From NCBI RefSeq assembly GCF_014334095.1, contig NZ_CP060495.1:2069001-2133000 (forward strand): 64,000 nt of DNA, written 5' to 3'. Shown here in pieces: positions 1 through 7,979 of this stretch. The DNA comes from Novosphingopyxis iocasae. Its GTDB lineage: Bacteria > Pseudomonadota > Alphaproteobacteria > Sphingomonadales > Sphingomonadaceae. The number at the start of each line of letters is the position of its first letter. The stretch's first letter is position 1. Made by a program: the position numbers and the translations under genes. Under the pieces are notes generated by a model. The model did not search any database. It had not been told where the DNA came from and saw only the letters and a list, made by a program, of their open reading frames with translations.

Positions 1-622
1 CCAGCGCGTTGGTCGGGTTGGCCGGGCTTTCGAGGTAGACCACGGCCACTTTCGAGCCCTTGTCATCGGCGATTTTCTTCGCGCGGCCCAGCAGTTCCTT
101 GACCTCCTCGTTCGATGCGGTGGCCGGGAAATCGAGGAAGGTGATGCCGAACTTGGCGAGGATTTTCGCCACCATCGTCTCGGTCGCCGCGTAGAGCGGG
201 CCGGAATGGACGATCACGTCGTTTTGGCTGGCGAGCGCCAGCATGGTGGTGGCGATCGCGCTCATGCCGCTGGAGAAGACCAGCGCATCCTCCGACTCTT
301 CCCAAACGCTCAGGCGATCTTCGACGATCTCCTGATTGGGGTTGTTGAAGCGCGAATAGACCAGGCCCTCGGCGCCGCCGGGGCGCTTGCCGGTAATGCC
401 TTCGAAATGGCGCTTGCCCGCCGCCGCGCTTTCGAACGCGAAGGTGGAGGTGAGGAAGATCGGCGCCTTCAGCGAGCCTTCGGACAGCTTGGGATCGAAG
501 CCGTGGCCCATCATCAGCGTGGAGGGCTTCAGCTTGCGGCCGCCAATCTCCTTCACATCGGGCTTGGGGCGGCGGCGCGGCGTCATGGTGCCGAGCGGTG
601 GGTTCTCTTCGGATGTGCTCAT
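1..622 (-). CDS. Cystathionine gamma-synthase/lyase family PLP enzyme (partial)
   Basis: The reverse strand is open from an ATG at 622 to the window edge, giving the first 207 residues. The protein starts MSTSEENPPLG. Family landmarks are the substrate/PLP loop YSRFNNPN and the cofactor-phosphate motif FSSGMSAIAT, followed by YLESPANPTN. These belong to the Cys/Met-metabolism PLP family (fold type I), whose members replace or eliminate the gamma substituent of homoserine esters, cystathionine or methionine. The catalytic lysine lies beyond the edge, so the exact reaction cannot be settled; biosynthetic and degradative members look alike here. AGGAAGG lies 7 nt before the ATG and can be sequestered in a pseudoknot, which fits feedback control of a sulfur amino acid gene. 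Confidence 0.85.
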   Translation of the reverse strand, partial: MSTSEENPPLGTMTPRRRPKPDVKEIGGRKLKPSTLMMGHGFDPKLSEGSLKAPIFLTSTFAFESAAAGKRHFEGITGKRPGGAEGLVYSRFNNPNQEIVEDRLSVWEESEDALVFSSGMSAIATTMLALASQNDVIVHSGPLYAATETMVAKILAKFGITFLDFPATASNEEVKELLGRAKKIADDKGSKVAVVYLESPANPTNAL

Positions 623-629
623 GGAATGT

Positions 630-664
630 CCTTCCTGTCGTCACGCTCCCAGGAAGGCGGGAGC
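630..664 (-). promoter_or_regulatory. Candidate H-type pseudoknot enclosing the Shine-Dalgarno site
   Basis: Read on the minus strand, GCTCCC (664-659) pairs with GGGAGC (650-645). The loop between them carries CCTTCCT (657-651), which is perfectly complementary to the downstream AGGAAGG (636-630), the ribosome binding site of the PLP enzyme. Stem 1 has 6 bp, stem 2 has 7 bp, loop 1 is 1 nt, there is no nucleotide between the stems, and the last loop is 8 nt. This is the classical geometry of an H-type pseudoknot. Folding would hide the ribosome binding site. SAM-II, SAM-V and preQ1 riboswitches use this logic, but I do not see the SAM-II consensus. The ligand, if any, is unknown. Confidence 0.5.
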
Positions 665-691
665 TGTTCTGCTGCCGGGCGGGGCACGGCG

Positions 692-712
692 CCTTCTAAC
701 CTCCGCAGAAGG
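692..712 (-). promoter_or_regulatory. Upstream hairpin in the same leader
   Basis: CCTTCT (712-707) pairs with AGAAGG (697-692) around a 9-nt loop. It lies 28 nt upstream of the candidate pseudoknot in the leader of the PLP enzyme. Its loop and flanks are GC-rich. It may be part of a larger sensor domain or simply a stable stem. Confidence 0.3.
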
Positions 713-766
713 GCATCTCCGCCGCCGACGTCGTCTCGGTCCGGCCGCGGGGCCGGTGATAGGCCC

Positions 767-795
767 CATCTAGGCACTGCGAACGCCAGGGGCAA
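767..795 (-). promoter_or_regulatory. Possible sigma-70 promoter of the PLP enzyme
   Basis: On the minus strand a TTGCCC box (795-790) is followed after exactly 17 nt by TAGATG (772-767). The match to consensus is moderate. Transcription would start near 760 and give a leader of roughly 135-140 nt containing both structures above. Confidence 0.3.
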
Positions 796-805
796 CGGCG
801 CGGAT

Positions 806-825
806 GCTTCACACTGCTTCACACT
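806..825. repeat. 10-bp tandem direct repeat
   Basis: GCTTCACACT occurs twice without a gap (806-815 and 816-825), just upstream of the possible promoter of the PLP enzyme. It could be a binding site for an activator or be incidental. Confidence 0.35.
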
Positions 826-1052
826 GTCCAGAGCGGGAAAATCGCGCGCGTCGGATGGACGCGGCGACAGGTGATAGGAGCGGGGCGAAAGCGGAAGCAT
901 GAGGCGATCAGATCAGTGGAAGTCCTACTTTTCCAGCGTTTTCATAGAGACCTACGTCATTGCGAGGAGCCGAAGGCGACGCGGCAATGCCGGGCGGATG
1001 CAGCGCTGCAGAGGCCCTGCCTGAGCGAGTGTCAATCATGGCCGCCCAAACG

Positions 1053-1160
1053 CCGTAGCCCTGAGCTTGTCGAAGGGCGCTTATCGTCCGTAGCGCGTAG
1101 TCGAGAGACGTCGTTGGTGCTGCGCACCGTCTGCGACTCCGACAAGCTCAGGACTTACGG
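1053..1160. repeat. Dispersed inverted repeat, copy 1
   Basis: The left arm begins CCGTAGCCCTGAGCTTGTCG and the right arm ends CGACAAGCTCAGGACTTACGG in inverted orientation. The central part contains GAGAGACGTC, also found in copy 4. This is the longest of the near-intact copies, about 108 bp, and lies just downstream of the 3' end of pgeF. Confidence 0.85.
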
Positions 1161-1178
1161 AAGAGAAGAGAGGTATCC

Positions 1179-1952
1179 TCAGCGCGCCGCCAAGCCGATC
1201 AGCGATATCTGCCGCCCGTAGTCCGGCTCTTCCCGGTGGGTTGCGCGGCGGTAACTGAAATAGCGGTCCTCCAGCCGATAGGTATCGAGGCCGAGGCAGG
1301 CGACCCGCGTCACACCCGCCGCCGCCAGCCGCGCGGCGACATAGCCTTCCAGATCGAACTGATGGTGCCCATCGGCGCCGTCCGCGAAAAAGCGTTCGTT
1401 CTCGGGCGCGTCCTCGCAGAAGCGCTGCAGGAAGCCCGCATCTACCTCATAGCTCGCCTGCGCGATGCACGGGCCGACGGCGGCGACGATGTGGGCCCGG
1501 TCTGCGCCCAGCGCTTCCATCGCCTCGATCGCGGCGTCGGTGACCCCGGCCAGCGCGCCCTTCCAACCGGCATGCGCCGCGCCGACCACGCCCGCTTCCT
1601 CATCCGCCAGCAGCACCGGCGCGCAGTCCGCCGTCAGGATGCCGAGCAGCAGGCCGGGCGTCGCCGTCACCATCCCATCGGCTTTCGGGCGTTCGTCCGC
1701 GGGCAGCGGCCCGCTGAGCGTCACGACATCGCGTCCGTGCACCTGATACACCGTCTGCAGCGGCGCATCGGCCATCACCGCGCGGCCCGCGAGCCGCCGG
1801 TTTTCGGCAACGGCCAGGGCATCGTCCTGCGAACCGATGCCGACATTGAGATCGCCATAGAGGCCGTTCGATACCCCGCCCTTCCGACCAAGGAAGCCGT
1901 GTGGAACGGTGAGCGTGGGGGCGGTTTGTACGTCGATCATGAGCGGAACCAT
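1179..1952 (-). CDS. pgeF: YfiH-type peptidoglycan editing factor / purine nucleoside phosphorylase
   Basis: This 257-residue protein belongs to the multicopper-polyphenol-oxidase-like (YfiH/LACC1) family. The three metal ligands of the family are visible: His72 in QVHGRD, Cys110 in TADCAP and His127 in AAHAGWKG. Members have been assigned purine nucleoside phosphorylase or adenosine deaminase activity, and E. coli PgeF removes wrongly incorporated amino acids from cell-wall precursors. A second in-frame ATG at 1940 (MIDVQ) is also possible; neither start has a clear ribosome binding site. The gene lies between two repeat copies and has no obvious operon partner. Confidence 0.9.
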   Translation of the reverse strand: MVPLMIDVQTAPTLTVPHGFLGRKGGVSNGLYGDLNVGIGSQDDALAVAENRRLAGRAVMADAPLQTVYQVHGRDVVTLSGPLPADERPKADGMVTATPGLLLGILTADCAPVLLADEEAGVVGAAHAGWKGALAGVTDAAIEAMEALGADRAHIVAAVGPCIAQASYEVDAGFLQRFCEDAPENERFFADGADGHHQFDLEGYVAARLAAAGVTRVACLGLDTYRLEDRYFSYRRATHREEPDYGRQISLIGLAAR

Positions 1953-1960
1953 ATCATAGA

Positions 1961-2055
1961 ATCCGTTCGTGCTGAGCCTGTCGAAGCACCGCCCTTTTTT
2001 GATCCGTTGTTGCGGAAGAAGAACGGCCCTTCGACAAGCTCAGGGCGAACGGAAT
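1961..2055. repeat. Dispersed inverted repeat, copy 2
   Basis: The left arm ATCCGTTCGTGCTGAGCCTG and the right arm ending CAGGGCGAACGGAA are inverted copies of each other. Each arm is itself an imperfect palindrome (GTGCT...AGCAC and GCCCT...AGGGC). It fills the gap between the start of pgeF and the stop of pepN. Confidence 0.85.
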
Positions 2056-2077
2056 TTTTCATAGCAGTGCGCTGGGA

Positions 2078-4675
2078 TTACCGCCCCAGGCTCTTCAGCA
2101 CCTGTTCGCTCGTGTCCTTGCTCAAGCCCTGCTTGTCCGCGATCCGCTCCAGTTCGGCGCGCATCAGGACAGACCGTTTCTCCTCGAACCGGCGCCAACG
2201 GCCGAGCGTCGGCACGAAGCGGGCGGCGAGCTGGGCGTTCTTGTCGTCCAGCGTCATGATGAGATCGGCCAGCATGCGATAGCCTTCCCCGCTTTCGTCA
2301 TGGAAGCGCGCCTGATTGGCGGTGAAGCTGCCGTAGAGCGCGCGCACGCGGTTGGGGTTTTTCAGGGTGAAATCGGCATGGTCCGCCAGCGCCTTCACCG
2401 CCTCCAGCGTGTCGTCGCGCAGGGACAGTGCCTGCAGCCCGAACCATTTGTCGAGCACGAGCGCATCGTCGCGGTAGCGGTTGTAGAAGATATCGAACGC
2501 CGCTTCGCGCTTGTCCGAAGCCCCGTGCGACAGCGTGGCGAGCGCGGAGAGGCGCTGCGTCATATTGTCGGCGCGTTCGAACTGGACAAAGGCCAGATCC
2601 GCCGCCGCATCCTCGTCCGCAGCGGCCAGATAGGACAGCGCCACGCCCTGCAGCTTGCGCGCCGCCTTGGCGTCCGCATCCAGCGAGAAAGGCACCGATG
2701 AGCAGGCATCGTAATGCGCCTGCCAGCGATCCTTCAGCTGCGTGGCGATGGTTTTGCGCAGCGCGGCGCGCGCTTCGTGGATCGCCGCCGGATCGATCAC
2801 CAGCATCTGTTCGCCCAGGAAACTCTCGGCGGGCGGCTGCACCATTTCGGCCAGGAAGGCGCGGTCGATGCCGTCCTCGTCCAGCGCGGCGGCGATCGAA
2901 TCGACGATCAGCTTCTCGTCACCCGCCTCGCCGCCAATCACGCCGACCAGATGATCGATCATCAGCTGCTGCATCGCCTCGAACCGCGCGAACGGATCGT
3001 CCTCATGCGCGGACAGGAAGGCGAGATCGGCGGGATCGCGCCGGTTGTCGAGAATGATGGGCGCGGAGAAACCGCGATTGATCGAGAGGACGGGCGCTGC
3101 CTCGAAACCCTCGAACCGCACCGTTTTCTCCGGCGCGTCCAGAATGACAAGTTCCTCGCGCAGATTGCGGCCGGTCTCCCGGTCGAACAGCGCGATGCGC
3201 AGCGGGATCACCATTTCGCTGGGGGCAGGCTCCTCGGTGCCCGCGCCCTTGGTCTGCTTCAGCTCCAGCACCGCGGTATCGCCTTCATGGCGCAGCGTTG
3301 CGGCCACATGCGGCGTGCCCGCCTCGCTGTACCAACGGCGGAACTGTGTCAGGTCCACATCGCCGCCGTCTTCGATCGCGGAGACGAAATCCTCGCAGGT
3401 CGCGGCTTCGCCGTCATGGCGATCGAAATAGAGATCGGTGCCCTTCCGGAAGCGATCCTTGCCGATCATGGTCAGCATCATGCGGATCACCTCGGCGCCC
3501 TTGTTGTAGACGGTCGCGGTGTAGAAGTTCGAGATTTCCATATAGGAATCAGGCCGGATCGGATGGGCCAACGGGCCGCCGTCTTCCGGGAACTGCGCGG
3601 CGCGCAAGATACGCACATCCTCGATCCGCTTGACCGGTTCGGAGCCCATATGGGCGCTGAACTGCTGATCGCGCAGAACGGTGAAGCCTTCCTTCAGCGA
3701 AAGCTGGAACCAGTCCCGGCAGGTGACGCGGTTGCCCGACCAGTTGTGGAAATATTCATGGGCGACGACGCCTTCGATCCCGTCATAATCATTGTCCGTC
3801 GCCGTATCGGGATCGGCCAGGATGTAGCGGGTGTTGAAAATGTTGAGGCCCTTGTTCTCCATCGCGCCCATGTTGAAATCGCTGACGGCGACGATGTTGA
3901 AGATATCGAGATCATATTCGCGCCCGTAGGTCTCCTCGTCCCACTTCATCGAATTTTTCAGCGCGGTCATGGCGTGGCCGGTGCGATCGAGATCGCCTTC
4001 GCGCACGAAGATGCCCAGTTCCACCTTGCGTCCGCTCATGGTGGTGAACGTATCGCGGTTGACCACCAGATCGCCCGCCACAAGCGCGAACAGATAGCTG
4101 GGTTTCAGATGCGGATCGTTCCAGACGGCGTAATGGCGGCCGTTCTCGCCCTCGCCTTCCCCCACCAGATCGCCATTGGACAGCAGAACGGGGAAGGTCT
4201 TGGCATCGCCCTCCATCCGCACGGTGTAGCGCGACAGCACATCGGGCCGGTCCGGGTGGAAGGTGATGCGGCGGAAGCCCTCCGCCTCGCACTGGGTGCA
4301 CAGCATGCCGTTCGAGGCGTAGAGGCCCATCAGCTGCGTATTGTCCGATGGCTTCAGCGCGGTGGTGATGCCGATATGGTGCGCGTCCGCGGGCAGCGGC
4401 AGGACGAGATCGCCCTCCTCCATCCGCCAGTCGTTGATCCGCTCGCCATCGACGGTGACTTCTTCCGGCTCAATCCCGTCGCCCTTCAGGCGCAGCGGCT
4501 CGCGCGCGGCGGCGTCGGGATTCCGTGCGACCTTCAGCGTGGAATAGACCCGCGTTTCTTCCAGCCCGAGATCGAAATCGAGCGCCACTTCCGGCACCAG
4601 CCAGGCGGGCGGCGTGTAGTCCTCCCGCCGGATGATGGTGGGCGCGTCGGCGAAGGTTTTCTGTACGTCTGCCAT
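2078..4675 (-). CDS. pepN: Aminopeptidase N (M1 zinc metallopeptidase)
   Basis: The 865-residue protein cleaves N-terminal residues from peptides in the cytoplasm. It has the exopeptidase motif GAMENKG, the zinc motif HEYFH (about His306, Glu307 and His310) and the third zinc ligand Glu329 in KEGFT, nineteen residues after the second histidine. The alanyl-aminopeptidase beta and alpha C-terminal domains follow, and the length matches proteobacterial PepN (about 870). I start it at 4675 (MADVQKTF). The frame stays open to 4918, but that extension overlaps the divergent gene at 4763 and has no counterpart in the family. Confidence 0.96.
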   Translation of the reverse strand: MADVQKTFADAPTIIRREDYTPPAWLVPEVALDFDLGLEETRVYSTLKVARNPDAAAREPLRLKGDGIEPEEVTVDGERINDWRMEEGDLVLPLPADAHHIGITTALKPSDNTQLMGLYASNGMLCTQCEAEGFRRITFHPDRPDVLSRYTVRMEGDAKTFPVLLSNGDLVGEGEGENGRHYAVWNDPHLKPSYLFALVAGDLVVNRDTFTTMSGRKVELGIFVREGDLDRTGHAMTALKNSMKWDEETYGREYDLDIFNIVAVSDFNMGAMENKGLNIFNTRYILADPDTATDNDYDGIEGVVAHEYFHNWSGNRVTCRDWFQLSLKEGFTVLRDQQFSAHMGSEPVKRIEDVRILRAAQFPEDGGPLAHPIRPDSYMEISNFYTATVYNKGAEVIRMMLTMIGKDRFRKGTDLYFDRHDGEAATCEDFVSAIEDGGDVDLTQFRRWYSEAGTPHVAATLRHEGDTAVLELKQTKGAGTEEPAPSEMVIPLRIALFDRETGRNLREELVILDAPEKTVRFEGFEAAPVLSINRGFSAPIILDNRRDPADLAFLSAHEDDPFARFEAMQQLMIDHLVGVIGGEAGDEKLIVDSIAAALDEDGIDRAFLAEMVQPPAESFLGEQMLVIDPAAIHEARAALRKTIATQLKDRWQAHYDACSSVPFSLDADAKAARKLQGVALSYLAAADEDAAADLAFVQFERADNMTQRLSALATLSHGASDKREAAFDIFYNRYRDDALVLDKWFGLQALSLRDDTLEAVKALADHADFTLKNPNRVRALYGSFTANQARFHDESGEGYRMLADLIMTLDDKNAQLAARFVPTLGRWRRFEEKRSVLMRAELERIADKQGLSKDTSEQVLKSLGR

Positions 4676-4762
4676 AGAGGCAAGATGTAGGAGCAGGCGC
4701 TTCGGTTCCCAAGCGATATAAATCGGATGCGCCGCAGGGTCCCGTGGGTTAGGCAGAAGCCC

Positions 4763-5551
4763 ATGCATATGCTCATCTTCGGCCTCGGCTATACGGCATC
4801 GCGCCTTGCAGAGCGTCTTCGCGAACAAGGCTGGCGGATCGACGCGACCGGCAGCGCGGGCAATCTCGATTTCACCGACGTGCAGAGCGTGCGCGCCGCC
4901 ATCGGCCATGCGAGCCACATCCTGTCCTCCGTGCCGCCGAGCCGGGAGACCGGGGAGGACGATGTGCTCACCCGCTATGGCGACGCGGTGGCCGCCGCCC
5001 CGGCGCGCTGGATCGGCTATCTCAGCTCCACCGGCGTGTATGGCGATGCGGGCGGCGCCTGGGTGGACGAAAGCGCCCCTATCGGCGGCGGACGGCGCAG
5101 CGCGCGGGCGGAGGCCGACGCGGCCTGGCAGACGCTGGACGACCGGGTGCGCATCTTCCGCCTGCCCGGCATTTACGGCCCCGGCCGCAGCGCGCTAGAC
5201 AAGGTGCGGGACGGCAGCGCGCACCGCATCGATCTGCCCGGCCAGGTGTTCAGCCGCATCCATGTGACTGACATCTGCCGCGCGGTGGAGGCGAGCTTCG
5301 ATGCGCCGCCGGGCCTTTACAATATCGGCGACGATCGGCCCGCCAGCCATAATGCGGTGACCGAGCATGCATGCCGCCTGCTGGGCATCGAACCGCCGCC
5401 GCTGCAGACGATGGATGAGGCGGGCCTCAGTCCGATGGCGCGCGGATTCTACGCCGAAAACCGCCGCGTCGCGAACGGCAAGGCCAAACGCGTTCTGGGG
5501 TGGAAGCCGCTCTATCCGGACTACAAGGCGGGGCTGAAAAGCCTGCTCTAG
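4763..5551 (+). CDS. Atypical SDR / NAD-dependent epimerase-like protein (YeeZ-like)
   Basis: The 262-residue protein has an N-terminal Rossmann fold with the dinucleotide motif GLGYTA at residues 7-12. This shape is typical of the atypical SDR group that includes E. coli YeeZ. YLSSTGVYGD and RLPGIYGPGR follow the usual epimerase order. The substrate is unknown. I prefer ATG 4763, preceded by AGGCAG; an upstream in-frame start at 4727 would overlap the pepN leader. Its stop and the stop of the convergent transporter are both read from one CTAG palindrome (5548-5551). Confidence 0.8.
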   Translation: MHMLIFGLGYTASRLAERLREQGWRIDATGSAGNLDFTDVQSVRAAIGHASHILSSVPPSRETGEDDVLTRYGDAVAAAPARWIGYLSSTGVYGDAGGAWVDESAPIGGGRRSARAEADAAWQTLDDRVRIFRLPGIYGPGRSALDKVRDGSAHRIDLPGQVFSRIHVTDICRAVEASFDAPPGLYNIGDDRPASHNAVTEHACRLLGIEPPPLQTMDEAGLSPMARGFYAENRRVANGKAKRVLGWKPLYPDYKAGLKSLL

Positions 5552-6576
5552 CGCCGCGCGCGCATCGCCACCAGCAGGCCCAGCATCGCGATCCCGCCGC
5601 CCGCCGCGGCCAGAGGAGACCAACGATAGCCCTCGAACAGGGTGGACAGCGCCATCGCCACCACCGGCACGAGCACGCTGTTATACGCCGCCTTGCCCGG
5701 GCCGATGGCGCGCACGATCCCGAAATAGAGCGGGAAGGTGACGACTGAACCCAGCAGCCCGAGATACAGGATGCCGAAGAGATAGGCCGGACGCGGATCG
5801 ATCACCGGCGGGCCGAAGCTGACAAAGGCGACGGCGGCGTTGAACAGCACGCCATAGCCCATCGCCCAGGTGAGCAAAGTCAGCAGCGGCAGCGCCTGCA
5901 CCCGCTTGGCCGCCTGCAGCACATTGGCGAAGGAGGCGGAAAGAATGCCGCCGACGGTGAGCAGAATGCCGAACGCCACGTCCCGCCCGCTCGCCGGCAT
6001 GGCGCGATATTCCTGCACGAACAACAGCGCCACGCCCAGGATCGCGATCCCCGTGCCGACGAAGAAGCTCGGCTCCAGCCGCCGCCCCAAAAATATCCGC
6101 CCGAACAGCGCGTTGGGCAGCATCAAGAGCGCAAAGGTGCTTGCAACCAGGCCGGAGGTCACGAACCGCTCGGCATTGTACACGAAGTTGAAATTCAGGA
6201 CGAACTGGCTCGCCCCCAGCATCAGCGCGATGGCGTGGGCGCGGGCGGGCAGCCGCAGCGGCTGACCGCGCACCCGCGCCAGCACCGCCATGCCGATCGC
6301 GGCGACGATGAAGCGATAGCAAACCGACCAGGTCGGCGGCACGGAGCTTAGCTGATCGCGGATCACGATCCACGTCCCGCCCCAGATCAGAGCCACCAGA
6401 ATGAACGGAAACAGGATGCGCGGGGTGAGGAGGGAGAGGTCCGCCTCTCCTCCCGAAACCGAAACTCGCCCCTGATCCGTTAGCCCTGAGCTTGTCGAAG
6501 GGCGTTTCTCGCTTGAGAGCCGTGCTTTGACAGGCTCAGCACTTACGGCTTTATTTTGACCGTCAAACGATGTCAC
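5548..6576 (-). CDS. DMT-superfamily transporter (EamA), N-terminus encoded by a repeat
   Basis: Two EamA domains with about ten hydrophobic helices begin at ILFPFILVALIWGG and make this a drug/metabolite-type exporter of unknown substrate. The frame opens with GTG at 6576, in a 4-nt GTGA overlap with the threonine aldolase stop, which suggests translational coupling. The first 45 or so residues are hydrophilic, and most are encoded by repeat copy 3 (6478-6548; peptide KRPSTSSGL). No ATG, GTG or TTG lies between the repeat and the first helix. Either the repeat is translated as an N-terminal tail or a non-standard start is used. A perfect 7-bp hairpin (6433-6450) follows the repeat. Confidence 0.85.
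   Translation of the reverse strand: MTSFDGQNKAVSAEPVKARLSSEKRPSTSSGLTDQGRVSVSGGEADLSLLTPRILFPFILVALIWGGTWIVIRDQLSSVPPTWSVCYRFIVAAIGMAVLARVRGQPLRLPARAHAIALMLGASQFVLNFNFVYNAERFVTSGLVASTFALLMLPNALFGRIFLGRRLEPSFFVGTGIAILGVALLFVQEYRAMPASGRDVAFGILLTVGGILSASFANVLQAAKRVQALPLLTLLTWAMGYGVLFNAAVAFVSFGPPVIDPRPAYLFGILYLGLLGSVVTFPLYFGIVRAIGPGKAAYNSVLVPVVAMALSTLFEGYRWSPLAAAGGGIAMLGLLVAMRARR
6433..6450 (-). other. Stable hairpin inside the transporter 5' region
   Basis: On the minus strand GGAGAGG and CCTCTCC form a perfect 7-bp stem closed by the tetraloop CGGA, with GGAGG immediately upstream. It sits between the repeat-encoded tail and the first membrane helix. A structured SD-like element here suggests the region was once non-coding. 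Confidence 0.4.
6478..6548. repeat. Dispersed inverted repeat, copy 3 (inside a coding frame)
   Basis: CCGTTAGCCCTGAGCTTGTC opens the left arm and the right arm ends CAGGCTCAGCACTTACGG. The copy is 71 bp, the same length as copy 7. It lies in frame within the 5' end of the EamA transporter gene. Confidence 0.85.
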
Positions 6577-7568
6577 AAAGCCCCGATCGCATCGGCCAGC
6601 GGACGTACATCGGCCTCTTCATGCTGCCAGCTCGTCACCAGCCGGGCCGCACCCGTTCCCCAATCGTAGAAATCGAAGCCCTTGTCTCGCAGCCCCGCAG
6701 CCTCGTCCGCAGTGAGACGCAGGAACACCTCGTTCGCCTCCACCGGATAGAGCAGCCGCTCACCCGCAGCCTCGGCGATCAGCGCGGCGGCGGCATTGGC
6801 GGTGCGTGCATTCTCCAGCCAGAGATCGCCGTCCAGCATCGCCAGCAGCTGCGCGGCGAGATAGCGGCCCTTGGACAACAGATGGCCTGCGCGCTTGCGG
6901 CGATATTCGGACGCGGCGTAGAGATCGGTATCGAAGAAGACGAGCGCCTCCGCGCTCATCCCGCCATTCTTGACGCAGCCGAAGCTGAGCAGGTCCACGC
7001 CCTCGGTGATCGTGCGCCCGTCCCCGTCCAACCGCGCCACCGCATTGGCGAAGCGCGCGCCGTCCATATGCAGCTTCAGCCCGCGCGCCTTGGCGAGCTG
7101 CGCGATCGCGGCCACTTCCTCGGGCGAATAGACCAGCCCATATTCCGTGGCCTGCGTGATCGAAATGCCCGCCGCCTGCACCTGATGCACATCGGGCCGA
7201 ATCGCATCGAGCCGCGTTTCGAGCGCCTGAGCGGTGATCTTCGCGCCCTCTCCAGGCAGCAGCATCAGCTTGGCGCCCGCGGTGTAGAAGCCCGGCGCAC
7301 CGGCCTCGTCCACCTCGATATGCGCTTCCTCATGACAGAGAATGCCCTGATGCGGCGCGGCCATCGCGGCGCAGGCCAGCGCATTGGCGGCAGTGCCAGT
7401 GGTGACTGCCATCGCCCGGCATTCGCGCCCGAATAGCTCGCTGAACGCCTCGTCCAGCCGCGCGGACCAGCGGTCCCCGTCATAAGCGGTATCGAGGCTG
7501 TCCGCATCACCCAGCGCCTCCCAGATTTTGGGGTGCACAGGGGCGGCATTGTCGGAAAAGAAGCGCAT
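6573..7568 (-). CDS. ltaE: Low-specificity L-threonine aldolase (beta-eliminating lyase family)
   Basis: This 331-residue fold type I PLP enzyme would split L-threonine or allo-threonine into glycine and acetaldehyde. It starts MRFFSDNAAPVHP at 7568, where family members begin; the longer frame to 7628 adds only unrelated residues. The predicted Schiff-base lysine is Lys200 in the stretch SFGCVKNGG. The aspartate that contacts the pyridine ring is in HMDGARFANA. The stop overlaps the GTG of the downstream transporter (GTGA). A more distant relative is encoded at 49484. Confidence 0.88.
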   Translation of the reverse strand: MRFFSDNAAPVHPKIWEALGDADSLDTAYDGDRWSARLDEAFSELFGRECRAMAVTTGTAANALACAAMAAPHQGILCHEEAHIEVDEAGAPGFYTAGAKLMLLPGEGAKITAQALETRLDAIRPDVHQVQAAGISITQATEYGLVYSPEEVAAIAQLAKARGLKLHMDGARFANAVARLDGDGRTITEGVDLLSFGCVKNGGMSAEALVFFDTDLYAASEYRRKRAGHLLSKGRYLAAQLLAMLDGDLWLENARTANAAAALIAEAAGERLLYPVEANEVFLRLTADEAAGLRDKGFDFYDWGTGAARLVTSWQHEEADVRPLADAIGAL

Positions 7569-7979
7569 GGGCGGCGCTGTAGGAGTTCGCGCCGATCTGG
7601 GGAAGGAGGGAATGCGCGCAAATCGCATACCGATCCAATGCCGATGCGACGCTGCCTTAACCCTCGAACCAAGCCGGTAGTTCTTCGAACCGCGCCGGTA
7701 GCCTTTTCAATCAAGCCCGTAGCCCTGAGCTTGTCGAAGGGCGCTTATCGTTCGAGAGCGGCTCGTGACCGAGAGACGTCCTTCGACAAGCTCAGGACTT
7801 ACGGTCTTTGACTTCGGACAGTGATATTGGACCTGAATCCATCCGCTTCGGCGGACAGCCTTCACCCTACATCGCGCTTCAAGCTGGCCCGCCAGCCGAA
7901 GCCCGAAGGGCGCCCCTTCGCTTTGCTCGGGATTTCCGCCGCGAAAACCATCCCCCGGATGGTTTTCAGCAGGCGGAAA
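7569..7979. other. Intergenic region of about 410 bp
   Basis: This stretch lies between the threonine aldolase start and tRNA-Thr. It contains repeat copy 4 (7717-7804). The reading frames crossing it have the composition of translated repeat (for example ALSLSKG) and no recognisable domain. I see no gene. Confidence 0.65.
7717..7804. repeat. Dispersed inverted repeat, copy 4
   Basis: The arms are CCGTAGCCCTGAGCTTGTCG and, inverted, CGACAAGCTCAGGACTTACGG. The 88-bp copy shares the GAGAGACGTC core with copy 1. Confidence 0.88.

Larger units (their letters stand above)
623..1178. other. Intergenic region of 556 bp
   Basis: This stretch separates the PLP enzyme from pgeF. It holds the structured leader and possible promoter (623-795), the 10-bp tandem repeat, and one copy of the dispersed inverted repeat (1053-1160). 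Reading frames here are short, run through the repeat, and resemble no protein I know. I see no gene. Confidence 0.7.

Noticed and set aside
623-795. Assigning the leader of the PLP enzyme to the SAM-II riboswitch class
   Set aside because: The pseudoknot geometry is similar, but the conserved SAM-II loop sequences are not evident, so I describe it as a candidate without a class.
619-1221. Short frames between the PLP enzyme and pgeF
   Set aside because: They run through the leader and the repeat and have no similarity, no ribosome binding site and typical repeat-derived residues.
2714-4690. Plus-strand frame of about 650 codons opposite pepN, and similar frames opposite the P450, heparinase, purH and ABC genes
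   Set aside because: Composition is that of a shadow frame (rich in Arg, Ala, His and Gly), there is no domain, and strong conserved motifs are present on the other strand.
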